A DNA stretch of 64,000 bases from the NCBI GenBank assembly GCA_022605405.1, contig JABYQQ010000003.1, positions 124,001 through 188,000 of the forward strand, read 5' to 3'. The notes under the pieces are model-generated. The model ran no database searches. It was not told the DNA's origin and saw only the letters and a program-made list of their open reading frames with translations. The position numbers were made by a program, and so were the translations under genes. The DNA is from Earliella scabrosa (lineage: Eukaryota > Basidiomycota > Agaricomycetes > Polyporales > Polyporaceae). Of this stretch, positions 43,614-55,356 are shown one piece after another. Each line of letters begins with the position of its first letter. Position 1 is the stretch's first letter.

Positions 43614-46007
43614 CTAACACTGTCCCAGGAACTTGTTCCGCGGGAATGGCTGCTTGTAATCATCCACCCATGTCGTCAAGTTCGGGTTGGTGTACGCTTC
43701 TATGTACCTGTAGTCGACCATGTCAGTGTTACACTTCGGACTCGGACAGTAAGGGAGAGAGGACGTACTCCTCAATGTAGGCCTTCGTCGGGAAGTCCGG
43801 AGGATCACATCCAATGTTGATGTTGTTCGGATCTTGGTAGACGCGGACCCAGTCAACTTTCATGTGAGCGGGGAACACCAGGTTCTCGTAGTCGACGAAT
43901 CCGAAGTTCTCCGATAGACCCAGGTTGACAATCATATACTGCAAGTAGATATCGTGTCAGTTCTATGAGGCACTTGGGATGGTCTGAGGGTCACTGACCA
44001 ATGGCTCTTGCGGAACGGGTCGCGCACTGATTTGCGCAATCGGATCGGGGCCCATTCCTGCCGCTTGGATCGTCCACGCCACCACGCCGTCGTTGATCCA
44101 AGTAATGTACTGCAGGCAGAGCATGAGCTCTAATACAGTCAATCGCGCGAGCACGGGCTTACCGCGTCACCAAACCCTGGCTTATACTGGAAGCCGTATA
44201 CAGCAAACTCGCCGCCGTTCAACTCGTACGCGCTTTGTTCTGTACAACGGTGAGCATGTATCGTACACAGCTAATGACTCAGATGACGTACTCGTCAAGG
44301 AGACCACGGAGGTAGCTTGCTGCCAGACACCACCCTTGTAGGTGTTGAGAAGGCTTATGGACTCGTTCGCGATGTAGAGGTTCTCCGGGGTCTCGATCCA
44401 AGTGTACTTGTAGTTGAACGGCTAAGCGAAGCACTCCGTTAGTGTTTCGTGAGACCATAGAACGGAATGGCACGAGACATACCGCCCACTGGCCGGACTG
44501 CGAAACGGCACCGACAGGCCCTTCGCCGACACCGCCGATCTAGAGACATGGATCAGTGAGGATTGACACGGCATACCCAGCTTCCGAGCGTACCTGTGCT
44601 TCGAACACGTCGATTTCCGGCGCAGAACGACCGACGTACTCGCCGTTTTCGTGCACGGGACCGGGATGTGACTCGCCCGGGCAGGTGCAGCGAGACAGTC
44701 GTTGACCTGGAAGATACGACAACGAACCGCCGTAGTGCTTGTCGTTACCGATGGTCGCCTCCACTGGTATGCCGCCGCGGGTCTGGTTCTTCACTGTGCC
44801 GACATCACAAGCATCATAGGTATACGGCCACTGAGCGACGACAACGCAGCATGAGCGGCCATCTTTTGATGACAATGATAGAGGACGCACCATTCCCTCC
44901 AAAGACGCACCGTATCCAGCGCGACCGAGGTTACCCATCGCCCACAGGGCGGGCCAAAGTCCGTGAATGTTGTTCGCACCGGGGAGCATAACGGACGCCT
45001 CGAAGATACCGCCAGTGAAACAGAACTTGTTCCAACTCGACATCATGCCGCCGGTATAGTTCACTCCATGGTTGAACTTCTCTTCGAGGGTAATGTCAAG
45101 GTAGCCGTCGCGTGTGGTGATCTGTGCAGGGTCGTACCACTCCTTGTTGTTTGTCCCCCAGTAGTGCAAATCGACCGCTTCCCAGTACGGGTCGTCACCA
45201 GGGTAGAACGTTCGACCGTCGACGTTGAACTCGTCGCTGAACACGAGTTGCCAAGTCTGGCCAAACACGTAGTCGGTCTTCGTGTGGAATTCTAGCGGGG
45301 TATCCTTGTCGATAAGACCCCAGTTGCCTGGAATATCGGGTATCTGGCCACTGGCGTTGATACCACCGAAGTTGAAGCCGCCCATGAAGGAGGCCTCGGA
45401 CTTGGTGAAGTACGTGATCAGCGGGTATCCGGCGCTAAGCGCCGTTTGTTTAGTCGGCATCGGAACGTGGAGAGTGATTTGACGAGCACGCACAACAGAG
45501 TCAAAATCCCAGCCGTCAACAAGAAGATACACCCAAGGTTCATAAACCCTCGCCCAGTCAGGATGTGACCGCCCTTGTCCCCTTTGCGGTCGCGGAGCGG
45601 ATCGGGATTGTGCAGGCTGTCGTCCGCCTCCGGACCATTAAGGACGGAGGGGTCTAGAGGAAGATCATACTGCAGGAGAACGCACGTGTGTGAGACCCGA
45701 AGGCAGGAATTCGAAGTCAACGTAGAGGCGGTGACCTACTTTGCCTGAAATTGAATGGGGAATGGAGGCTTCGGAGGCGGTTTTCTGGACGGGCATTAGA
45801 ACTCGCTAGAACAACGATGAAAGATTTGTGAGTACGAACGATGGATACCACGCTTGGTGTTGGGCGAAGGCCTCGCGCGAAAGCAGGCTTCACGTCCCCA
45901 TGGTGCTTCTGGGATGCGAGCAAGAAGCCCGCAGAATGGGGGGCCGAGGATGGGTCCGAGTCAGATTGATAGTAGCGATTAGAGTGGCTTGAGCCTTGGG
46001 GATTCAT
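43614..46007 (-). CDS. KRE6/SKN1-type GH16 transmembrane glucanase-like protein, copy C
   Basis: The third member of the array. Start MNPQGSSHSNRYYQSDSDPS at 46007. Cytoplasmic region with PAFARGLRPTPSVVSI, TM FMNLGCIFLLTAGILTLLCV, then the GH16 core: EASFMGGFNFGGINASGQIP, GQTWQLVFSDEFNVDGRTFY, GGMMSSWNKFCFTGGIFEAS, GLWPALWAMGNLGRAGYGAS, YVGRSAPEIDVFEAQ (catalytic E-x-D-x-x-E), VDWVRVYQDPNNINIGCDPP, and the end WVDDYKQPFPRNKFLGQC. The exon-intron layout matches copy B closely. The two share long blocks of identity, pointing to a recent tandem duplication. A TATA-like run lies about 130 bp upstream of the start. Role inferred from KRE6/SKN1: beta-1,6-glucan side branching of the wall. Confidence 0.93.
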
Positions 46008-46137
46008 TCCAGCTGAGCAGGCTCGCAAATGGTGGAGAAAAGACAGTGACTAGGTCAGGCGGACGTGGTGGTGATAGTCTAGTAGTAGTACAGAGAGCGG
46101 AGAGGCATATGGAGATGCTCTCCCATGACGATCGAGC

Positions 46138-46145
46138 ATATATAT
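46138..46145 (-). promoter_or_regulatory. TATA-like box of GH16 copy C
   Basis: An ATATATAT run lies about 131-138 bp before the start codon of copy C on the minus strand, a usual distance once a 5' UTR of about 100 nt is allowed for. Confidence 0.4.
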
Positions 46146-47238
46146 CGGCCCGAATTTCTGGGCCCGGACCAAGAACTAGCTGAGCGACCGCTATTGCCAA
46201 GACTCAAGCCTGCTTGTGTGTCTGAGCGGACAAAGTGATTCCCCACGTGTGCAATGTACTGACCAGGTCCCGATTCGGGTGGCGTCTACTATTGCATGTC
46301 GTCATGGTCTGACTGCGCATTGCAAAAGGTCCTTGCTCCTCTTCGATGGACAGCTGCAGGACGTGTTGCGCAATAACGAGAGTGTGCTTGCAGTAGGTGC
46401 CAGTCACTGGGCGGGAACTTACTAGAACATTGCAGTCTCAGGCAAGTCGACACCTGGGTCTCGGCTCGCCGGCTGTTCCTGAGCGCTCCGCTGTGGCTGT
46501 AACTTGCCGCATCTGGCGTAACCACTGACTGTACGTACACAATCCACGCCGTTCGGATTCGACGTTCAACAGTCCAAATCACAAGCAGCAACATGGATGG
46601 CGTACAGATTATAGATAGCTGCATCTAGACAGCTGAGATATGTGGTGGAACACAACTGGAGATCAACCAAAGACCAACAACAACTCCCAAGCCCAGCGAC
46701 AGATGACTTCGTAGGTATTCGCTTGAACGACGGTCTTTTATAACGAACCGCCGCTCATGCCAGACGTATAATAGCGACAGTAGGCTATAAACATCCCGAA
46801 TGAAGCTTGCATATACCTCTGGGGCCCTGGAGGATCTATGGGCAGGCAATTAGATTCCGTTAGTAGTGCCGCCAATCGCAACCAATGTCATGGGGAACTA
46901 GTAGCGCTCTGAGAGGGAAAGCGACGTTTGCAAGTTGACGCGTCCGCCTATGGTCGGACTCCGCATAGGTGACAGATCGCCATGCCTCTTCACGTAGGCG
47001 ACCGTGTACTTTGTTGCCGCGATATAGGGAAACAAGTAACCATCCACCGGGCGCACTGTAATCAACAAAAGGCCGACGTGTTAAGTCAGCGTGAGAACTG
47101 AGCAGTGCGTTTTCAGTGATCATTCACGCTGATGAGCCAGTCAGTCTTCTTCTCTTCTCAGGTTTTGTTCCGGCTCACTTTCACAAATGATTGATGACAG
47201 TATTGTACTCATTGAATAGACAGGACGTAGAATCAGCA
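46146..47238. other. About 1.1 kb intergenic, nothing recognised
   Basis: Lies between the promoter side of GH16 copy C and the 3' end of the SNAPc1-like gene. Only short, motif-free frames are present. No tRNA, no terminal repeats and no tandem repeats were seen. Confidence 0.5.
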
Positions 47239-48531
47239 TCATTCGTGGCGACAGGCATCTGACGTTTCCATGCCCGCACCCTCCAGAAGCGCGAGAATAC
47301 CACCATTGGCGCCTGAACCAGTGCATTGACGAAGTTCGTCTACGGCTCTTGCTATACGTGCAAGGCCGGTTTGTTCGCCTCCCTCTCCCCCTACCTCAAG
47401 ACCTTTCTCCGCAGCCATCGCGTCAATCTGCTTGAGGCGATCGAGAACAGCGTCGTTCGCGTGTTCCAGGGCATGAACTCCCCTCGCATCGGACTTAGAG
47501 TCGCGGGCAGCATACACGGCGCCGACAAGATCTTGCTTCCGTGACAGATAGTTGCTGAGAGATGTGTGAGGTGCTTGACCGAAGACGACATGCTTGCTCT
47601 CCAATGGCGGGCCATCCGCGGTCATGGTCGAGTCAGACGCTGAGGGAAGGCATGGCGCTTCATCGTGAACCAGATAGACGGTATTCTTGTCGAGATACCT
47701 GTCGAGAGATGCGAGAGCCTCCTTCGCCTTGCGAGCCTTGTCGCGCCTTGAAGGGCGCCCTTTCTTCTTCGGCGTGGGGCGTGTGTCGGCTTGGTCGTTG
47801 GGACGAGCGGCTTGAAAGGCCGCCAAGGGATCTTGTCCATCCGGTACAAAGATTTCCCGAGGGAGTGCCGAGGGATTTTGAGCCCGCAAAGACGACCGCG
47901 GGAGCACATAGAACACTTGCGCGTCCAGCAAAGTGCTCAATATGAACACGACATATGGTCGTAGACGTGCTAGCAGAGGATCATCTTTCAGTTGCGAAGG
48001 CAGAGAAACCATGGCCTGATAGATATCTGTGATGCGAGAAATTAGCTTGTTGAGTGCAGACTAAACGTCAAACGTAACATACCTATAGGAATGTCGACGT
48101 TGCTCTCGGAGTAAATTGGTGGTACGGATGTCGTAGGTTGGGTGTTGTGGAAGGTATATAGCGCAAATAGGGCAACTACACGCTCGAGAGGCGCGTGCTT
48201 GTCGGACAATCGCTCTGATGACTGTTGTTAGTACGTTGGCATAGGAGGGTGACCCCGACGTACCGATGAAAAGGCGTTTGGTGATACGGAGGAACGCTTG
48301 CCTTCCTCTTCCGTCGAAGGTTCGCATGTGCAGCCAACACCAGCCTTGCTCCGTCCACAGCTTCTTGAAGAGTTCGAATGGTTGTGTAGACTGATTGCAC
48401 TGGGTGGCATAGAGAACAACCAGGTTGGTGAGGTCCCCGCGCAGAGGATCGACATACAGTGATGAAGTGAAGTAGCTAGGCTGAAGGGTAACTTCGCCTC
48501 TCGATGTCGACGGCTCTGGTGCGATGGGCAT
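47239..48531 (-). CDS. SNAPc subunit 1-like (SNAP43 domain) snRNA-gene transcription factor
   Basis: The SNAPc/PTF complex drives Pol II and Pol III transcription of snRNA genes. Exons start at MPIAPEPSTSRGEVTLQPSY. The N-terminal SNAP43-type helical region shows PFELFKKLWTEQGWCWLHMR, GRGRQAFLRITKRLFI and VVALFALYTFHNTQPTTSVP with YSESNVDIPIDIYQAMVSLP and RLRPYVVFILSTLLDAQVFY. The C-terminal half is basic and then helical (KKKGRPSRRDKARKAKEALA; DRYLDKNTVYLVHDE), without a known domain. The order of the conserved patches follows fungal SNAPc1 homologues (the arrangement 'helix - FLRITKRLFI - YALYTFFNTQP'). It diverges from IMA1 over 221 bp. Confidence 0.75.
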
Positions 48532-48752
48532 GGTTGCGAAATGACGTCTGCGAGATTCGAATCGAGACATCCTGCTGGCGCCAAACAGATGACAACAGCG
48601 CGAACGCGTCCGAGACACGTGGCGCGCGGGGCGAACGAACCGCCCGATCCACCATTCCGCTCGGACTCTCAGCCACCGACGCTCTCCCCGTCTGATGCTC
48701 CCTCCTGCGCCCTGCTCTCTCCGCTGTCTTACGCTCTCACCAGCCCGTCGCG
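48532..48752. promoter_or_regulatory. Shared promoter of SNAPc1-like gene and IMA1
   Basis: A 221-bp gap between divergent start codons must serve both genes. The IMA1 side is pyrimidine-rich (48690-48745, CTCCCTCCTGCGCCCTGC and nearby), which is typical of fungal 5' UTRs. Confidence 0.4.
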
Positions 48753-50667
48753 ATGTCCACAATCTTCAGACAACCGAGCACTGCCGTTTGCTTCTATTGC
48801 CAGTCCGAGGTCACCCCCATTCCACGAAACCCGCGCTCTTTCCGGTGTCCACACTGCGACTGCTGGAATCGCTACGATGCCAAGGGGGAGATCGTTTCGG
48901 ACGAACCTGCCATGCATGATGAGAATATGAATGCACGCTCTTTTGCGAGACGCGGTACGTCCATCCATGTCTGTCCAATCTCGCCCGACTTCACGCGTTC
49001 TCTCGTACCATAGCCTCACCTCGCAAGGATCGACTTCCCTCTATGTACGGAAGCTCGTTCTTCTGTCACACTTGTCAAACCAATCAAATGCTCCGCAATA
49101 ACCTGTTGTCTAACTACTTGCCACCGCCTAACGTATGTCTTCCGTTCCCATCTGTCCAAAGACCCAGCTCCATGTCCACTCTACGCGTGTTTGCAGGACC
49201 CTGAATACGAACGCCGTCTAGAAGACCTCCCGGAGTACCAGCGCTCCATTGAAATTCGATACCCACCTATATGCGCCCACTGTCTACCAACCGTCGAAGC
49301 CGAAATCCGGAAGCGAGACCAAGAAGCTCGCGTTCGTGCGCTCGGCGGTGCCCTGAAGTCAAGTAAAGGGACAGATACTCGTAGACGTTCTGCAGCTACC
49401 CAGAAGGAGAAGGACAAACTGGAGTCCCAGCTCAGGATGTGGAAACTTCGCGGTTCCCTGTGGATGATCAGCGTCGCATGTGCGCTTGCTGCCTATACCT
49501 CCAGTGAGCAGTCTCCAACTTCTCTTGCATGCGGTTTCCTCATTGGTTCGTCTCTGACCAGTCGCTGCATCCTATCATCTTATCTCCCTACCGAGCGTCA
49601 CACCCGTCGCTCTTTTTGCGCTCATCGTCCTCTCAATATTGTGGACAGCGTGGGACCCGACGTATGCAACGGTCCGGAGATACCAATTTCAAGGCAGGAC
49701 TGTGCGCGTACATGGCAAGAAACAACACAGTGTATGTCCTCCGAGCTCATCATCTGTTGATGTGTTGATTGAAGTTCCCTGGCATCAGGCGATGCAACTT
49801 GCAGTATGGATCCTACGGCTGTTGACGTCGTGCCTGCTTCTCCTGCCGAGGTTCAAACCAGAGATGGATGTCGTCCCCCTATGGACTGAACCACACTCGC
49901 ACACCGCACGGGTCTATAGCGGTGTGATGCTGGCATGCGAACTCATTGTAAGATGTACTGCAACTTCGCCCGCATTGTGTTGGTACTAATGGTGTGGAAT
50001 GCAGATACTATTCGCTTCCCTGGTCGTGCTCAAAGTACAACATCCACCGCCCGTAAGGCTAGTCGACTCGAAAGGTCATCTTCGGCAACTCTCGGCAACC
50101 CCATCTCTACCTTCCTCTCGTGACGGAACGCCTGTCGCGCCAGAGCCTGACCTCCTTGCGACCCTTACGCTCTCCAATAATCCGATCGTTGGGGTACCTG
50201 CAACACACAATCCCATCTTCGGGATGCCATCCCTCTCCACCACGGCACGGTCCGCTTCTCCGCCTCACCGCCCAAGCAGTTCCACTCCGCGGTCCCCCGG
50301 GATGGACATTGATATGGACGACGAAGACGATCGGGACCCGGATGCTATGGACATCGACCCCGCCTCTCCCGTCAAGAAACCGAGTAGGGACGATGACGGG
50401 TCGTGGTTGCGCCCCCAGCGTTTCTTCGCTCCTGAGGAGCCGACGGGACTGGAGAGCCTCTTCGCACGGACAATACGTCTCGTTGATTCATCAGAGTCGA
50501 ACGGACATGGTGCACCGGGCGCACCAAATCGAAGGCAAGGACCCTCGCAAGGTTTCTTGCGCAGTTGGCGAATATGGCTTGCTCTATCTATTGTTCCATT
50601 ATTGGTCGGTGTCGGATACAGGGCTTGGGATGTACATAGGCGGAAGAATGCGCCGCTGGAATTGTGA
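48753..50667 (+). CDS. IMA1: Ima1/TMEM201-type inner nuclear membrane protein
   Basis: Ima1 (Samp1/NET5 in animals) is an inner nuclear membrane protein linking heterochromatin and the cytoskeleton. The N-terminal zinc-ribbon-like domain is clear: CFYC, RCPHC, after an intron FFCHTC with NQMLRNNLLSNYLPPPN, then PEYQRSIEIRYPPICAHCLP. Four C-x-x-C type pairs match the Ima1_N signature. A coiled, basic segment (EIRKRDQEARVRALGGALKS) precedes several hydrophobic segments (SLWMISVACALAAYT; LAVWILRLLTSCLLLLP). The C-terminal region is Ser/Pro-rich and acidic (DIDMDDEDDRDPDAMDID) and ends with a last TM (IWLALSIVPLLVGVGYRAW). Several introns. The stop at 50667 lies only 2 bp from the stop of the convergent carrier as modelled. 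Confidence 0.88.
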
Positions 50668-50669
50668 GA

Positions 50670-52326
50670 CTATCGCTGTATTTGCCACAAGATTCTCATC
50701 ATGTACCCTCCCATTGAGCGATAGTGACGTCTATGTGTGATAGTTGAGTAGTCTAAGGTGCGTACAACGTAAATCGATGTAAATAGGTGGAACGCATGTA
50801 GATCATCAATGTCGAGTCTAGGAGGCTTGTCAGCTTTGTCTCGATGACCCATCGAACATTCGTCTTGGTCTACCTTCTCCGCCCCGAGCAGCCTCATGAG
50901 ACCTTCGTAAACCCACAACGCCGACGCGTTTACAGGAAACGCGCGAAGTAACGTGGGGCCAAGACCGCGAAAATATCCGCGGTACCCGCCCTCGGCGTGA
51001 ATCTGTCGTGCGGTCTGCAAGAACGACGGGCGGGCGAGGGTATGTGATGTGGCCATCATGCGGCTGGGTGTGCATGGGTCGGTCAGTGGTAACATAGACA
51101 GGCGAAGCAAAAAACACTTGCTTCTTGATATTGTCGGCAGGTATGGCCATAATCCAGTACACGAACGAGGCAAGCCCTCCGGAGAGGAAGTTCGCCATCG
51201 GTGTGCTAATCTGGAGAGACACTTGGTGAGACTCCTCATACACAGTTGGATGATTCTTGACGTACTGCGTATGGGGTGCCATCGAGCTTCGCAAACCCTC
51301 GCATGAGAGCCTGCAGTTCATTTGAGTTTCAGGTCATTTCGTGAGAGATTCTTGTGGGAGGGCGTACCTCAAAAGAACCGAACATCCAAAGGAAGTTACT
51401 GCGGAAGGCCAGACTTCCCGTGAAGCCTGTCCATAGACCGAGCACACCGTGGGATCGGACAATCTGTCGTGCGCAGTCAATGGGACCTTTGTACTGACGA
51501 TCTGCGGTGGTCTTTTGCAGCTGTAACTGTAGCTTCACTGTGAAACAAGGCGGGAACTAAGCCTCAAGCCCCAATGCCCACTGTTGGTCGACCATGAGAT
51601 ACATACCTTTGAGCTGTTCCATAGGCGTCGCAAGCAGTGCACTACCGGAACAAGTGAGTTGCATCGCAAACGCGGGCATCGCGGTCGCGTCAAGGAATGA
51701 TACCTTGTCCATCCCGCGAATAGTCCAGCGATGCCATGACCCGCCAGGGTGAGACGTTTGATATCTGAGCCGGGTACCGCTTCTGTCAGCCCCTGTGCGA
51801 CCAAAAACAGGCGATAATTGTGCAGAGATCCCAGCAGCACCGAATCAATGGCAGCCCATCCAACCGCAGGCGGCGTGGCACCTTTATACAACGCAAATAT
51901 AGACTGCGAACTACGTCAGTGCTAGTACAGGCAGTGATAGCTCAACGTCAAGCCTTCACCTCGTTGCGGACGGTCTTCATGAGACAGTCGACTGCGCCTT
52001 TGTATGTTCCAGGAGGGGAACATTGTAGACGCGTCTTGATGGTATCGAAACTGATGCATGTAGGACTACCATCAGCACAGAACTGTACTAAGGCTCCACA
52101 CTACTCACCCGTGTCCGACGGCAACCTAATGCAAACCAGAAGGGTAAGAGTGATACGTGAATGATAGTCGTGTTTCATAGCTCTACCTTCGTCAACCCTG
52201 CGAGATTTGGGGCGACGAGTCAATCGGGCGACAACTCGCACCAGCGTGATACCAATGCCAACACTGACCACTGCCTACGCCCGCGACTGCCCCCACAAGT
52301 CGTACTTGTCCGCTGTCAGACGACAT
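50670..52326 (-). CDS. Mitochondrial carrier (SLC25 family), amino-acid/carnitine-type
   Basis: Start MSSDSGQVRLVGAVAGVGSG, followed by an intron. Three repeats are recognisable. Repeat 1: VAVGHGFDTIKTRLQC, then GTYKGAVDCLMKTVRNE and LYKGATPPAVGWAAIDSVLL. Repeat 2: ATPMEQLKVKLQLQLQ, YKGPIDCARQIVRSHGVLGL. Repeat 3: SGGLASFVYWIMAIPADNIK, with YRGYFRGLGPTLLRAFPVNA. In repeat 1 the usual Pro of P-x-D-x-x-K is replaced by Gly (GFDTIK), whereas repeats 2 and 3 keep Pro. Transport through the inner mitochondrial membrane is sure, but the substrate is not. The C-terminal end is uncertain. Reading on after LMRLLGAEK to the stop at 50670 adds about 60 residues that look like translated 3' UTR, so the true stop may lie near 50830-50860. 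Confidence 0.85.
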
Positions 52327-52652
52327 GTCGTGTCCGCCTGCAAACCCGTCGCAGGCCTGCCTGTTCAAGGGCCTGCTTTGCCTGATGCAGGTCGTAATCG
52401 AACTTGAGCTCAGCTTACGGAAACGAGTTGCAGGCAAGAATACGCGATGGCACCAGGCAGACGCTCGGCCGATCCTCCGGACCGTTCCGACACCGCCACA
52501 GTGATGACACGTTAGCGTACAATGCGCGCCTGTGGACTCTACGTCGCTTTCCCCACACTAAGCTTGCGGACAGACTGAGACTGTCTGGAGGGGCATCCAC
52601 ACAATCTCCATACTCCTCCATATGTTGAAGCTTCACTAAGCTGCTATAAGCT

Positions 52653-53602
52653 ATGCCGGAAGAGACGGAGGCCGAGGATAACAAGCAGTGCCGTATCTGC
52701 CTCGATGGCGAGGATCCAGAGCTCGGCAGGCTCATTCGTCCCTGTCTATGCAAGGGTTCCATTAGCGTACGTCACATTTCCCTGGTTCGCGGATGCATAG
52801 TTCAATAAACGTATGAATCATCTCAGTATGTCCATGTCAAGTGTCTGCAGCGATGGCGTAACACATCCGCATCACGCAGCGCATTCTACGCTTGCCCTCA
52901 GTGCGGCTACCATTACCACTTCGCGCGCACCCGTGTCATGGGTATAGCGACCAACCCTAGTGAGCGTACTGAACAACTACTGTTGTCAGCCGACTACTTA
53001 CATCATCACCAGTCGTCATCGCGGCTGTCTCCACAGTCTTCTTCACCATTTTGGTATTGCTGAGCTCCTTCGTCACTACCTACTTCATCAGCGACGATGA
53101 CGAGTACGGCTACACATTCAGCCTCTACTACCCCCTCGAGGTCTTCCGCAACCTGGTCAAGATGACCATTGGCATCCTCGCTGATGACCGGATGCTTGAC
53201 GATACTCTCCTGAGCCAGAGGACAGGCTCGACTCGGCTCCGACAACCGCAGGGTCCTCCAGGCTTCCTGCAACGCTTGTTCAGACGTTTCCTACTCGGTT
53301 TGCCTGTCGTTGGCGCGGGCTCGATCGCACACATGCTGCTCTCCGTACCGCTCCCATTCCACTGGCTGCGATTCCGCACCAGACGGACAGGTCGTCAATC
53401 GAAGGATCTAATTGCACTGATCATCCTCGCTGTTGTACTCGCGGGTGCTGCAAGGTGAGAGGACTGACCGGTGGTAGCTGAGCGGAGTCATCTCATTGCT
53501 TCGGTCCCCCTTAGGGCTTTGTACAAGGTGTATCAATTGACGGAGAGGGTGACGAAGCGCTTGCTCTTGCGTGCAGAAGATGCGATCTTGGAGGTGGGAT
53601 GA
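52653..53602 (+). CDS. MARCH-type RING-CH membrane E3 ubiquitin ligase
   Basis: The N-terminus carries a RING-CH finger (C4HC3): KQCRICLDGEDPELGRLIRP with CLCKGSIS, then after an intron YVHVKCLQRWRNTSASRSAF with YACPQCGYHYHF. The His in VHVKC and the final C-P-Q-C complete the ligand set. Two hydrophobic segments follow (VVIAAVSTVFFTILVLLSSF; KDLIALIILAVVLAGAA), then a tail with the predicted amphipathic helix ALYKVYQLTERVTKRLLLRA. MARCH proteins ubiquitinate membrane proteins, and related fungal Ssm4/Doa10-like proteins act at the ER. This one is much shorter (about 235 residues), so a role in the endomembrane system is inferred. Four exons. ATG at 52653. Confidence 0.88.
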
Positions 53603-53952
53603 GTTGAGATCAACCGTCTTGACTTCTTGCATTACGGAACAGTATGCGGTTCTTGTATTTATTGTACAATCCATTGCCATAGGGTAGTGGGCTTTGTATC
53701 TACATTCACACACTATCAGTGAACATCGGGTCTTTCGTGGTACTTGGCTGACCACACGCACTATGTCGGCGCCAAATGCACATACGGTCTCGGTCGTGGC
53801 GTAAACCATCTTGCTTCCTGCCAGCCGCATACATGATCATATACTACTGTTCACTAGCCCGCCGTTGCATCTCGCACTTCATCTCTATCCCTTCACTGTG
53901 CCTCTAACGTTCCAAACCCGTCTTCGGCCAGTTCATCGATCGCGCCACCGTC

Positions 53953-55356
53953 ATGGTCCAACATTCCGTTCTTCAACGAGCAATAGAGACGGCGATCAAC
54001 CAGCCCAACTATGCGGCCTCTCTCCCGCCATTGTCTGACAAGACATGGATGAAAATCCTGGAAGACACACGGCATGCGCGTGCAGAGAATGAGCGACTTG
54101 AGTTCGTCGGCGACGCACTTATGTACGCCACATTGGGGCGTCAGCTCTATACTCAGGTGCCTAATGGAACCCCTGGTCTCTACACAGTGCGTCCCCCTTC
54201 TCTCTGTATCCTTACGGATCGGTCATGCTGCAAGAAAACAGTGCGTTCGTGCGGCACTACATTCGAACGCCACATTCTCCTTGCTCGCGGAGAAGTTGGA
54301 CATTATGGCAGTCAACAACTCGGTCCTGCAAGCCCTCACGAAGCGGACGTTCGGTGAAGGCGCGTCCGCTCCCAACAAATCGCGGCCCGAGATGAAAGCG
54401 ACTGCGGACTTGTTCGAGACTGTCATTGGCGCATACTACTTCGATCACGGATTTGAAGCGTTGTGTGCGTGGGTAGAAGAGCTATACACACCACTAATCG
54501 AAGTGGTTGCGGAGACTTATTATCAGCAGTGAGTAGTTGCCATTGTTTTCTTCGCGACCTACCATCTCTTCGCCCCCCCAGTCAACATGGACTACATGGA
54601 ACGTACAGGGCTCCCGGTGCGAACAAGCGTACTGTGGAACCTTCTGTATACAAGCCTGCCTTGGCCGGGTCTTCGTCAACGGCGGCGGCGGCGCCACCAG
54701 TGAAGAAAAAGGGCCAAGTATCCCCCGTCAAGCAACGATCGCGCACGGATAGGACTCATGCGTCGCGTGCATCTTGTCGTCCCAGTGTCAAAACGAGTAT
54801 CATCGGAACGTCCAATGGTACGTGGGAAGTTGCATTTACCTGGTCGATAGGAACTCAGCTTGAAACAGTCAAGGCGAAAGTCGCGCCACCGTCGTCGTCG
54901 GGGACCCTCTTGAAGACAGCAGAGAAGAAGCCTGCAATGCAAATGCTGCCAGTAGTCAAGCAGGCCCCTGACTACATTGACCTCACGTTGGACTCTGACT
55001 CGGACGACCCTCCGCCGCTGTCGATCAAGCATACCCTCGTTCCACCTCGCATCCCACGTTCGTCTCTGGCACTCTCCAAGCGACCGACACCAGTCCCTCT
55101 CCGTGCTGCGACCATACCCCCTGGACTTACTGCGACTGATGTGGGTGGCGCTGCCTCCTCTGATACAGACGATGAGATGATGCTGGAGAGTATGCTGGTT
55201 GATTCCGGCTCGGACATGGACTGCGGCTCATCCGATGTGGAAACCCCTGTTCGCCCGCTCATCCTAGCGCCGCATGTGAGTCGGCCTGACCTGGGCGGAC
55301 TGGCTATGGACATCGCGCATGCTCCGTTCGCGTCCAACTCTGTGTTCATGCAGTGA
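53953..55356 (+). CDS. RNase III-domain protein with long disordered tail
   Basis: The N-terminal part (about 180 residues) is an RNase III domain. The first signature NERLEFVGDALMYATLGRQL keeps Glu and Asp at the expected positions. The second, PEMKATADLFETVIGAYYFD, keeps the Asp and Glu pair. So all four metal-binding acids look conserved. No second RNase III domain, no helicase and no dsRBD are visible, so this is not Dicer. The C-terminal half (about 250 residues) is Ser/Pro/Lys-rich. It holds DYIDLTLDSDSDD, which fits a SUMO-interacting motif followed by acids, and ends with acidic Ser-rich repeats. An intron inside the domain (near 54190-54240) joins GLYT to CVRAALHSNATFSLLAEKLD. Substrate and location are unknown. 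A nuclear role is guessed from the tail. Confidence 0.8.

Noticed and set aside
46204..46849. Several short frames between GH16 copy C and the SNAPc1-like gene
   Set aside because: All below about 110 residues, without motifs, promoters or joinable introns.
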